Positions 18,560 through 26,812 of a DNA stretch of 64,000 bases are shown here, one piece after another. The stretch is taken from the NCBI RefSeq assembly GCF_000152265.2, contig NC_021592.1, forward strand, positions 1,364,001 through 1,428,000, read 5' to 3'. The stretch is from Ferroplasma acidarmanus Fer1 (GTDB taxonomy: Archaea > Thermoplasmatota > Thermoplasmata > Thermoplasmatales > Thermoplasmataceae). The stretch's first letter is position 1, and each line of letters begins with the position of its first letter. A program made the translations under genes and the position numbers. Below the pieces are notes generated by a model that did no database searches, was not told the origin of the DNA, and worked only from the letters and a program-made list of their open reading frames with translations.

Positions 18560-19835
18560 AGTAGGATATAAGATGACTGAGATTGGAGAGATACCACAAG
18601 AATGGGGTTTTGTCAAACTTGGTGATGTTTTATCACTTATTAAAAATGGAGTAACATATAAACAAAACAAAAAAGATAGTGGATATCCGGTTACTAGAAT
18701 TGAGACAATTTCTGAAGAGAAAATTGACACAGCTAAAGTTGGATATATCGATAATATTAAAACTGAAAATATTAATGATTATAGGTTAATTGAAGGGGAT
18801 ATCTTATTCAGTCATATAAACAGTCTGGAACATATAGGGAAAACAGCAATATATGAAGGTGAACCGGAATTATTGCTACATGGTATGAACCTCTTACTTC
18901 TAAGATCTGATAAATCAAAAATAGAACCCTCTTATCTGGTTTACTCACTTAAATTTTACAGAGCTAAAGAGCTTTTTAAAAGTATGGCTAAGAGGGCAGT
19001 AAATCAAGCATCAATTAATCAGACAGAGCTAAAAAGAATTAAAATTCCATTGCCACCACTTCCAGAGCAGCAGAAAATAGCAGAAATACTCTCCACAGCA
19101 GACGATGAAATACAGAAAATGGATGAACAGATAGCTCTGGCCGAACAGCTAAAGAAAGGACTGATGCAGAAACTTCTTACCAGGGGTATTGGACATACAA
19201 GGTTCAAAACGACTGAGATTGGGGAGATACCTGAAGAATGGGATACGTTTGGATTGGGGGAAATTTTCAAAACTATTACCGGTACAACTCCATCCACTAA
19301 AGTTAAAGATTATTGGCATGGTGGAACTATAGAATGGTTAACCCCAAAGGACCTAAATAAATTAAATAATACCATCACCCTACCTCCAAGTGAGAGAAAA
19401 GTAACAGAAAAGGCATTGAAAGAGAATAATCTAAATATTCTTCCAGAAAATTCAATATTAATTTCTACGAGAGCCCCGGTAGGATATGTTGGAATCAATA
19501 ATACAAAAATTACCTTTAATCAAGGATGCAAGGGGCTCGTGCCTCTTAATAGAGATGTATCTTTCCCTTTTTTTTATGCATATTACCTTAAATCTAAGAC
19601 TACGTTTTTGAATTCGCTTAGTACCGGCAGTACCTTCAAGGAATTATCGAAAGAAGGTCTGGATGATGTAGTAGTACCATTGCCACCGCTTCCAGAGCAG
19701 CAGAAAATAGGAGAAATACTCTCCACTGTAGATAACAAACTGGAACTGCTAGGAAACAAAAGAGAAAAACTTAACGTATTGAAAAAGGGATTGATGAATG
19801 ATCTCTTCACAGGCAAAGTAAGGGTGAAAGTATGA
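18552..19835 (+). CDS. hsdS: Type I restriction-modification specificity subunit HsdS
   Basis: A 427-aa specificity subunit with two target-recognition domains separated by conserved repeats. TEIGEIPQEWG opens the first half and TEIGEIPEEWD the second, and each half ends in the helical motif PLPPLPEQQKI. The internal duplication is the classic HsdS layout that reads a bipartite DNA target. The start is a TTG overlapping HsdM by eight bases; ATG at 18573 is the alternative. HsdR begins with an ATGA overlap. The target sequence cannot be read from this. Confidence 0.92.
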   Translation: MTKVGYKMTEIGEIPQEWGFVKLGDVLSLIKNGVTYKQNKKDSGYPVTRIETISEEKIDTAKVGYIDNIKTENINDYRLIEGDILFSHINSLEHIGKTAIYEGEPELLLHGMNLLLLRSDKSKIEPSYLVYSLKFYRAKELFKSMAKRAVNQASINQTELKRIKIPLPPLPEQQKIAEILSTADDEIQKMDEQIALAEQLKKGLMQKLLTRGIGHTRFKTTEIGEIPEEWDTFGLGEIFKTITGTTPSTKVKDYWHGGTIEWLTPKDLNKLNNTITLPPSERKVTEKALKENNLNILPENSILISTRAPVGYVGINNTKITFNQGCKGLVPLNRDVSFPFFYAYYLKSKTTFLNSLSTGSTFKELSKEGLDDVVVPLPPLPEQQKIGEILSTVDNKLELLGNKREKLNVLKKGLMNDLFTGKVRVKV

Positions 19836-22816
19836 GTTTTGATGAAGCTTCAAGCGAAAAGTGGATTATAGAAAAACTGCAGGAATTGGGGTGGACATAT
19901 AATACTCCTGAAGAATTAGAAGATATGGAAGATAATAAGTATTTTCTCAGGGAAACACTTCTAAATAGCCTGAGGAAGATGAACTCGATCCCCGATTCAC
20001 TTATCTCAGATGCAGTTTCAAAACTTGAAGAGCTTACACCATCTAAGGATGGAAATTCTAAATTCCTAAACTTCCTGAAGAATGGGATAAATGTTATTGA
20101 TGAACACAGGCAGATCCATACAGTCAGGTTGATTGCTCAATCAAATAAATATAATAATAGCTTTATTGTAACAAACCAGCTCAGCATACATGGAAAATCT
20201 AATAAACGCCCTGATATTTTGCTGTTTGTTAATGGTATTCCTGTTGTAATAATGGAAAACAAAAATCCATACAATGCAGGTAGCATAGATGAAGCATATA
20301 ACCAGATAAAGGGATATGAGGAAAGTATAGAGGGTTTGTTTACATACCTGCAAATAGCTGTAATTAACAATGGCATAAATGGCGAACTTTTCCCATTATT
20401 CTTCAATGAAAAGGGCAAAGATACCAGGGCAAAGTGGAAAACATCATATCCGATGGAAAGCAAACAGGGAAGTGAGTTTGAAACGCTGCTAAATGGAGTT
20501 TTCAATATAGATAACTTTGTAAAGCTCCTGTTAAACTATACACATATCAGGAAAAAAGGCGACAGAAACGAGAAGATACTAGCCAGGTATATGCAGTTCA
20601 GGGCCACTGAGAAAATACTTAATAGAATCCATAATAATATGGATAAAAATTTAAAGGAGCCAAAGAAAACAGGATTGATATGGCACTGGCAGGGTTCCGG
20701 CAAGACTTTAATTATGGCATATACAGCATACCAGTTAAGAAAAACTTTGCCCGATGCAACTATACTAATAGTTGTGGATAGAAAGGACCTGGACAACCAG
20801 GCATTGTCAAGCTTCTCGGATATACAGGGCCTGGAGCTTACAAAGGACATTAAAAATACAACAGAGTTAGGAGATCTTATTGCCTACAACAATGGCAATG
20901 CTATGCCAGGAATATTTATTGTAACTATCCAGAAATTCAGCCCTGAAAATTTCAAATCCATCGTTAAGGATTCTACTCTGAATAACAATGTGATATGCCT
21001 GGTTGATGAGAGCCACAGAACACAGTACGGATTAATGGCTGGAACTTTCAGAAATGCATTTCCTGATGCATTTGTCTTCGGGTTCACAGGGACCCCAATA
21101 AGGAAGAAATCCGGTGGAAATATAAGAAACACCTTTGAGGAATTCTGCCCGCCCGGTGAGGTTTACCTTGACAGGTATACCATGAAGGATGCTCAGGAAG
21201 ACGGTTTTACCGTTCCAATTGCCTATGAGTACAATGCAGCTATTCCCGCAGTTAAGGATCATATCATTAATGAAGCACTTGAACTTGATGAGGAAGCAGA
21301 AGGCCTTACAGAAAATGAGAAGGATCTTCTTAACAGAAAGATAAGGGTTATCAAGGAATTATATAAAACAGATGCCAATGTTGACACAATAGCAAGGGAC
21401 GTTGCAAACCATTTTAAAAATGAAGTGGAAAACACAAATTCCGGATTAAAGGCTATGCTTGTTGCAGTGGACAGGGAAGCATGTGTAATGTACAAGAGAA
21501 AGCTGGATAAATTGCTTGCACCGGAAACATCAGAGATCGTGATGACCTTCGGGCATAATGAATCCTCTGACATCATAAGCGAATACAGGGACGAACTCCA
21601 GAAGAGAACCGGCAAAGATGCGAAGCAGGCATGCAAGGAATTCACGGAAAGTTTCAATATCTCTGGGAATCCGAAAATACTCATAGTTACCGATATGCTG
21701 CTTACCGGTTTTGATTCTCCGAAGCTATGGGTTATGTATCTTGCCAAGCCACTCTTTGAAGAACGCCTGCTCCAGGCAATAGGGCGTACTGACAGACCAT
21801 TTAGGGATAAGGATTATGGCTATGTTATAGATTATGTGTACCTCCTGGGGACACTGAACAAGACACTGAACAAATATGAGGGAGGACCATCGAAGCCCGG
21901 CATTCAGGGCATAGTCATATCAAGGGAGGAAATTGAAAAAGATTTCATTAAGTTGCTGGATGAAACCTATGCCATCTTCGGGAATTTTGATTTCTCGGAC
22001 AATAGCCATGATAATCTTAACAAACTGATAAAGATTCTTTCTAATCCAGAAATATCAGATAGATTTGAGAAGAATTTTAGAAAATTAACGGCAATGCTTA
22101 ACCTTCCCCGGGCAAAAGCGTACCTCACATTACATATAGATAAATACCGCCAACTTGCTAAGGCATATGGCATATATGTCAATAACCTGAAGCTTGGTGC
22201 TGTTAATGGTGAAAAGGTGCAGGAGGCATATGAAAGGGTAAAGAAGATAATCAGCGAAAATTTCTTCCTGGACGTGGAAAATCGTGGCAATTTCACCATA
22301 GACAGGGATTACCTGAACACGCTTGGAAAAACAAGGGATTATGGATCTGCATTGAGGGCATTGAATACATGGCACACAGAAATTTCTAATAGAAGATTTG
22401 GATACCCAGGCCTTCTAGACAGGATAGTAGACGCATACCAGAAACTGTTAAATGCCAAAGCAGTGAATGATGAAATACTTCAACAGATAAAATCAATAAA
22501 GGACACAATGGATTCAATTGCTGAATCAGAATCAACTGAAGGTGAAACAAAAGCAGCCTTCAGGGAAGCGATAAAGATTTCCCTGGGCGATGTTAATGCT
22601 GATATACTGAACCCATTCTGTGACAACCTGGCTGTTCGGCCCGGAATAAAGTCACTCCTGAACGGTGAAAAAATTGTACGGAAGGTAGATAGGGCTAAAA
22701 TCCAAAAATCGATAAGGTATGCATACATAAAAGTGTTCGGTGCCGGTGATTTAGAGAAGGAAAAGACATCTGTAGGCGTTATATACAAAAACCTGAGGGA
22801 TACATTTGGATTCTGA
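19832..22816 (+). CDS. hsdR: Type I restriction endonuclease HsdR
   Basis: A 994-aa restriction/translocase subunit. The N-terminal nuclease has the PD-(D/E)XK pattern (PDILLFVNG then VVIMENKNP). The motor shows Walker A WQGSGKT, the DEAD-like box LVDESHRTQ, GFTGTP and the helicase motif TDMLLTGFDSPK, with QAIGRTDRP as motif VI. The C-terminal helical part would contact HsdM/HsdS. It overlaps hsdS by four bases, and the metalloprotein gene follows at once. No frameshift seen, so the system looks intact. Confidence 0.94.
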   Translation: MSFDEASSEKWIIEKLQELGWTYNTPEELEDMEDNKYFLRETLLNSLRKMNSIPDSLISDAVSKLEELTPSKDGNSKFLNFLKNGINVIDEHRQIHTVRLIAQSNKYNNSFIVTNQLSIHGKSNKRPDILLFVNGIPVVIMENKNPYNAGSIDEAYNQIKGYEESIEGLFTYLQIAVINNGINGELFPLFFNEKGKDTRAKWKTSYPMESKQGSEFETLLNGVFNIDNFVKLLLNYTHIRKKGDRNEKILARYMQFRATEKILNRIHNNMDKNLKEPKKTGLIWHWQGSGKTLIMAYTAYQLRKTLPDATILIVVDRKDLDNQALSSFSDIQGLELTKDIKNTTELGDLIAYNNGNAMPGIFIVTIQKFSPENFKSIVKDSTLNNNVICLVDESHRTQYGLMAGTFRNAFPDAFVFGFTGTPIRKKSGGNIRNTFEEFCPPGEVYLDRYTMKDAQEDGFTVPIAYEYNAAIPAVKDHIINEALELDEEAEGLTENEKDLLNRKIRVIKELYKTDANVDTIARDVANHFKNEVENTNSGLKAMLVAVDREACVMYKRKLDKLLAPETSEIVMTFGHNESSDIISEYRDELQKRTGKDAKQACKEFTESFNISGNPKILIVTDMLLTGFDSPKLWVMYLAKPLFEERLLQAIGRTDRPFRDKDYGYVIDYVYLLGTLNKTLNKYEGGPSKPGIQGIVISREEIEKDFIKLLDETYAIFGNFDFSDNSHDNLNKLIKILSNPEISDRFEKNFRKLTAMLNLPRAKAYLTLHIDKYRQLAKAYGIYVNNLKLGAVNGEKVQEAYERVKKIISENFFLDVENRGNFTIDRDYLNTLGKTRDYGSALRALNTWHTEISNRRFGYPGLLDRIVDAYQKLLNAKAVNDEILQQIKSIKDTMDSIAESESTEGETKAAFREAIKISLGDVNADILNPFCDNLAVRPGIKSLLNGEKIVRKVDRAKIQKSIRYAYIKVFGAGDLEKEKTSVGVIYKNLRDTFGF

Positions 22817-22826
22817 AATAACTATA

Positions 22827-23243
22827 ATGGGCAAAAAACTTACGGTCATAAAAAGCGAAAGGAAAAGGCCTAAACAATCTGGAAACATACTTTACATTCC
22901 CGTTTCCTTTGATGAACATGCACTCAAAGAATATTTGAGAATGAGGTTGAGGCGTATCATAAAGTCAGAATTTTCTAAACTGTCCAGCAGCGGCAAATTC
23001 TTCCTAGTGGGTGAAATAAACTTTGAGATTGTCAGAAATTTCCGGGATAAATCCATAATATCAATGCTAAAGGGTTCAACCATTCTGGTAAGGGAAGATA
23101 CCATTAAATTATCAAGGGTTGATATAAGGGAAATTCTGATTCATGAGCTTGCCCATATATTTTCCAGCCACCACGATGAGAAATTTTTGATGGCTATGCG
23201 CTATATAGGTGGGAAGCAGAGAAGATTGCCAATTCAGCTGTGA
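22827..23243 (+). CDS. YgjP-like (DUF45) zinc metalloprotein in RM operon
   Basis: A 138-aa protein with the zinc-metallopeptidase motif HELAHIFSSHHDEKF near its C-terminus (HExxH plus a downstream His), as in YgjP/DUF45 proteins. These are often seen with type I restriction genes; their role is not established. I chose ATG 22827; an in-frame TTG at 22806 overlapping hsdR is possible. It is the last gene before the att site of the 15.5-kb element. Confidence 0.75.
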   Translation: MGKKLTVIKSERKRPKQSGNILYIPVSFDEHALKEYLRMRLRRIIKSEFSKLSSSGKFFLVGEINFEIVRNFRDKSIISMLKGSTILVREDTIKLSRVDIREILIHELAHIFSSHHDEKFLMAMRYIGGKQRRLPIQL

Positions 23244-23297
23244 AACTATACCATTTTGTAATTTCTTATAAATAACCACACAGAATTAAAACAATAG

Positions 23298-23314
23298 TGC
23301 GGAGGGTCGGATTT
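23298..23314. other. Left attachment site (att) copy
   Basis: This is an exact 17-bp copy of the tRNA-Leu(CAA) 3' end, lying 40 bases before the integrase gene and with no tRNA body next to it. After the shared bases the sequence leaves the tRNA (ACACTAAA here against GAACCGG in the tRNA), so it is an att remnant rather than a decayed tRNA gene. Confidence 0.85.
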
Positions 23315-23353
23315 ACACTAAAAGGTTAAATCCCTTCACACAATAAATGTGGC

Positions 23354-24607
23354 ATGGGCATATATTTGATAGATCGGGATCTGGCAGCAGAATATGCAAG
23401 ATTAGATAAGTTAGAGGGAAAAGCAAGGGACACGATAAAGGATTTTGTAGATGAAATAAAAATTACAGGAATAACAAAATACAGGGAATACTTCTATCTT
23501 GTGAGATTAAGGATTATATATAGCGAGATGCAGGATAAATTTTTAAATCCAGACAAAAAATCAATAATAGAAATGCTTTTAAAGTTCAAGGAGAGGTATA
23601 GCGATGCAACCTTTCAGGATTATGAGCAGGTAATCAAACGTTTTTATAAATGGAAACTTGGCACCGTGCCGGATTACATAGCAAATCTAAAATTCGGTCA
23701 TAAGGCAAGCCATGACAGGAAAATAGATTTGATAACCAGGGGCGATATCGATAAGATGGTTGATAGTTGCACCAATTCAAGGGATAAGGCGTTTGTTTCA
23801 ATCCTATACGATTCAGGGTGCAGGATAGGGGAAATACTTTCATTGAGAATATCTGACGTAAGATATGATGAATACGGGGCAATTCTAAATGTCCATGGAA
23901 AGACAGGAAACAGGAGCGTAAGGATAATAGGGAATTCCATAGCTTATTTGCGAGAATATTTAAAATCCAAGGATGACAAGGATGAATTCCTGTTCACCGG
24001 AATGAAAGCGGATACAATGCATAAACAAATGCAGTATACCAGTGCCAGGAAGATTTTGCTTAGCTTGAAAGCCAGGGCAGGCATAGAAAAGAAGATTTAC
24101 GCACATTTATTCAGGCATACAAGGGCTTCCATGCTGGCTTCTAAAGTGCCGGAAGCACCGCTCGAGAACCAGATGGGGTGGATTCATGGGTCAAAGATGA
24201 CGGGTGTTTATGTCCATCTATCAATGAGGGATCAGGACAATGCGATTTTAAAGGCATACGGGGTTAAAGTCAGTGAAGAGGACAATATAACAGAGGAAAA
24301 GCCCAAGAAATGCCCCAGATGTGAACATTTGAACGCTTCCACTGCTTTATACTGCACGAATTGCTTTATGCCATTTGATGAGAAGCTGGCACTGGAATAT
24401 GAAGGCAAGGAAAAGGAGATAGTTGGCACACTGGAAAGGTCTTCCGTCGTTCCAGGAATGGCAAAGAGCATACTTGAAAAGGCACCGGATGAGTTTAAGG
24501 GCAAATTAATCGAGAACATCCTTGAACAGATTTTAAAAAATCCGGAGATGCTAAGCAAACTAAGGAATGAGATAAAGAATGGGATGGAGGGTGAAAATCT
24601 GGAATAA
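23354..24607 (+). CDS. XerA-like tyrosine integrase with zinc ribbon
   Basis: A 417-aa tyrosine recombinase. The N-terminal half is a SAM-like DNA-binding domain. The catalytic domain has Arg in DSGCRIGEIL (about 156), HLFRHTRAS (HxxR, about 250) and the nucleophile Tyr in GVYVHLSM (about 284). A C-terminal zinc ribbon follows (CPRCEHLN then YCTNC), then a charged tail. It lies just inside the left att site and points inward, so it is the likely integrase. The gene is not split by integration, unlike SSV-type integrases. ATG at 23354 is the natural start. Confidence 0.9.
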   Translation: MGIYLIDRDLAAEYARLDKLEGKARDTIKDFVDEIKITGITKYREYFYLVRLRIIYSEMQDKFLNPDKKSIIEMLLKFKERYSDATFQDYEQVIKRFYKWKLGTVPDYIANLKFGHKASHDRKIDLITRGDIDKMVDSCTNSRDKAFVSILYDSGCRIGEILSLRISDVRYDEYGAILNVHGKTGNRSVRIIGNSIAYLREYLKSKDDKDEFLFTGMKADTMHKQMQYTSARKILLSLKARAGIEKKIYAHLFRHTRASMLASKVPEAPLENQMGWIHGSKMTGVYVHLSMRDQDNAILKAYGVKVSEEDNITEEKPKKCPRCEHLNASTALYCTNCFMPFDEKLALEYEGKEKEIVGTLERSSVVPGMAKSILEKAPDEFKGKLIENILEQILKNPEMLSKLRNEIKNGMEGENLE

Positions 24608-24686
24608 TGTTGATAATAAAGGGGTTTTTGTTAAAGCAACATGGTGAATCATGAAACAAAATTACATTTTTAAATATTCTAAAATT

Positions 24687-24921
24687 AAGTTGGGACAACT
24701 TTTTTACGAGCTAAAAACCTTAATTTCACGGTTTCCAGAGTGTATAACAACCTGTCCCAACTTGTGTACTATACCATCGCATAAAAAAAAGTTGTCTATA
24801 TATATATAGATGAAATTGAAAAAGTACAGAAATAAATAGTACATAGGTTGGGACACATATTATTATTGGTGAAAAACCGTGAAATTCAACGTTTCCGATT
24901 AAAATAAATCTGTCCCAACTT
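24687..24921. repeat. Dyad-symmetric iteron region, candidate replication origin
   Basis: Four 11-bp sites occur: AAGTTGGGACA at 24687-24697, its complement at 24753-24763, AGGTTGGGACA at 24845-24855 and TGTCCCAACTT at 24911-24921. Both inward-facing pairs have exactly 66-bp spacing. AATTTCACGGTTT at 24722-24734 is matched by its complement at 24874-24886. All three mirrored pairs have the same centre (24804), next to an AT palindrome TCTATATATATATAGA at 24795-24810. The rest of 24608-25062 is AT-rich and gene-free. This order of sites fits an initiator-bound origin or partition site. Confidence 0.7.
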
Positions 24922-25062
24922 GTTTTTGCACTCATAAATTTATGATTAACATAAAAGAAAGTCAAATAAAAATTCTATTTTTTAATACTGCTTGAAGCTA
25001 TACTGGTTAAGTCACATATACTGCTTACAATAATAAAATAATTACATAACAGTTTTACGTTA

Positions 25063-26238
25063 TTATTCTTTATCCAACCTTAATTTTCCATGCGCTCTGT
25101 AAAAGCGGGAATATTTATATAACACATGCATATACGGAACGAAAATATCAGAAAAAACCACTGTACTAAAATAATGACCCATTTCCATATATGTCTCATT
25201 TTTTTTATTCCTGTTGACATACACCCTTCCGGTAAGATATGGGGCAAGAAGTGGAATTTTATGCTGGTCAAACTCCCATTCGGCTATAACGAAGAAGAAC
25301 CCTATAAACGCTGAATGAAATCCAAAAATAGGGAATGGAGCCCTAAATTTATCATCCCTTTCCTTATTTTTTCCCAGATGCTCTAATTCAAATCCAGGAA
25401 TAATGTAACTCTGTTTCCTTGATTTCAACAAACTTTTCTGTTCGTCTAACTCTTTTTCCATCTCTTCTTTATAAAGGTTAAAATATATCTCATCATTGCC
25501 AATCCATTTTAGTGCATCGAGAGATTCTTTGCTAATGGTTATATTATCTACATTATCCAATCTGGAAAAAATTAAGATAGAATCAAGAGGGGAAAAATCA
25601 TACAGTGAGCCAATATATAAGGAAGAAAGTACCCTGGTACGTGCAGCCTTCGATAGGTCGTTCAAAGGGGATGGATTTAATACTGACCTGAAGAATGTTC
25701 GTATGATTTCTGGTAATGAAACATCATCGGAAACAAAAGATTCAATTAGAATTCTTACACTGTCGAACCATTCAAACTCTTTTTCTGTTAGCGACACGGT
25801 AAAATTTATTGTTTTTTCTGGTACGTGGGGATTTTCTCCGTGTGGAAACTCCTCACCACCCTTTAAATCCGATTCAATGTTTATTTTTTCATTCCACGGA
25901 ATTTGGCTTGGGTGAAACGATCTCTCTGTCCATAGGTTATTGTGGTAATAATTTTTCAATTTAGAAATTATATCGTTTATATTTTTAGGTAATTTTGATA
26001 TATCGGTTCCATGATTGATAAAAAAAGGCGTGAGCCTTAAATTAGCCAACTCTATATCTGCCATCATTAAATCAATAGATGCACTCAAGGCAATAGCTTT
26101 TAAAACATCATTAAGTTGCCAAGATGGCACTCTTGATTTTCCAGAAAAGAGGCAACTTTCATATACAGAATACAAGAATTCATAATCATCCTTCGAGAAA
26201 GAAACGGATACACGTTTTTGGGAAATGCGTTCACTCAT
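25063..26238 (-). CDS. Element protein with two RHH-like segments, unknown function
   Basis: A 391-aa protein that I do not recognise. The N-terminus (KRVSVSFSKDDYEFLYSVYE) and a central segment (KTINFTVSLTEKEFEWFDSV) both read as strand followed by helix, so the protein may hold two RHH-like modules in one chain. The C-terminal third has hydrophobic and aromatic runs (FGFHSAFIGFFFVIAEWEF), but no clear membrane anchor. It is divergent from the RHH-led replication operon and borders the iteron region, so DNA binding in replication or segregation is plausible but unproven. Confidence 0.55.
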   Translation of the reverse strand: MSERISQKRVSVSFSKDDYEFLYSVYESCLFSGKSRVPSWQLNDVLKAIALSASIDLMMADIELANLRLTPFFINHGTDISKLPKNINDIISKLKNYYHNNLWTERSFHPSQIPWNEKINIESDLKGGEEFPHGENPHVPEKTINFTVSLTEKEFEWFDSVRILIESFVSDDVSLPEIIRTFFRSVLNPSPLNDLSKAARTRVLSSLYIGSLYDFSPLDSILIFSRLDNVDNITISKESLDALKWIGNDEIYFNLYKEEMEKELDEQKSLLKSRKQSYIIPGFELEHLGKNKERDDKFRAPFPIFGFHSAFIGFFFVIAEWEFDQHKIPLLAPYLTGRVYVNRNKKNETYMEMGHYFSTVVFSDIFVPYMHVLYKYSRFYRAHGKLRLDKE

Positions 26239-26271
26239 GAGAGAGATAATATGAATATATTATTAAATTTT

Positions 26272-26292
26272 TTGGTAGGAATACCGTACCAA
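26272..26292. promoter_or_regulatory. Inverted repeat in divergent promoter region
   Basis: TTGGTA at 26272-26277 and TACCAA at 26287-26292 form an inverted repeat with nine bases between the arms. It lies in the control region shared by the leftward gene ending at 25063 and the rightward operon starting at 26368. It may be an operator for the RHH protein encoded just downstream. Confidence 0.4.
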
Positions 26293-26367
26293 TATATTAT
26301 AATAAATGCTTGGAAAGTAACAATGCATTTAAATACTTTGTTGCGTATAAAGTGCGTAGTGACAGTA

Positions 26368-26532
26368 ATGAGTGAAGGAAAAGCGGCAAGGAATGAGAAA
26401 AGGATCGACATCTCGATCAGGCTTGATGATAAAATAAAAATAATGCGAAAGGCAGGAAAAATGGGCGTTTCTGTGTCACGGTTAATGGTAATGGCAGCGC
26501 TGGATTACGAGCCAAATTGTGTGATAAGGTGA
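26368..26532 (+). CDS. RHH-like regulator, 54 aa, heads replication operon
   Basis: A 54-residue basic protein. The strand RIDISIRLDD is followed by two helices (KIKIMRKAGKMG, SVSRLMVMAAL), matching ribbon-helix-helix regulators. The ATG at 26368 is chosen because the sequence upstream in this frame is AT-rich leader DNA with no coding character. The next gene starts inside its stop (GTGA). It probably regulates operon expression and copy number. Confidence 0.6.
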   Translation: MSEGKAARNEKRIDISIRLDDKIKIMRKAGKMGVSVSRLMVMAALDYEPNCVIR

Positions 26533-26642
26533 TAAAAACGGCGAATCAAGAAGATGTTGAAAAGCCCAGATGGTTGGAATTATGGAGCAAAGTGTTGGCA
26601 AATGGAACAGATGCAGCAGATATGGAGGTTATTGAGAAATGA
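26529..26642 (+). CDS. 37-aa mini-protein in replication operon
   Basis: A 37-codon frame starting with GTG and rich in Trp and acidic residues (KPRWLELWSKVL). It overlaps the RHH stop by four bases and the next start by four bases (ATGA). The double overlap and the lack of any other use for this DNA suggest it is translated. No family recognised. Confidence 0.45.
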   Translation: MIKTANQEDVEKPRWLELWSKVLANGTDAADMEVIEK

Positions 26643-26812
26643 AAAAAAATATCTTAATAGCCCAACCGCCAAGTTTAGCTATTCCATCTCCAAGTATGTA
26701 TACCATTAGAATACTTAAATATTTTGGTATCGTGGTGGAGAGTGTTGATTTTATTGATTTTTTCAATGTTTTTGAGAAGAAAAACACTGGAAACTACGGC
26801 GGTTTAATATGA
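26639..26812 (+). CDS. 57-aa mini-protein before prim-pol
   Basis: A 57-codon frame starting MKKNILIAQPPSLAIPSPS, then a hydrophobic stretch and an acidic, aromatic segment (VDFIDFFNVFEKKN). Its start lies in the previous stop and its own stop overlaps the prim-pol start, both as ATGA. The coupling suggests a role linked to replication, but no domain is recognised. Confidence 0.45.
   Translation: MKKNILIAQPPSLAIPSPSMYTIRILKYFGIVVESVDFIDFFNVFEKKNTGNYGGLI

Noticed and set aside
21259-21747. A 162-codon minus-strand frame inside hsdR
   Set aside because: It is fully inside an intact, motif-rich hsdR and has the Ser/Leu-rich content of an antisense shadow.
23298-23314. A decayed tRNA gene at the left end of the element
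   Set aside because: Only 17 bases match tRNA-Leu and no other tRNA arm is present, so it is an att copy.
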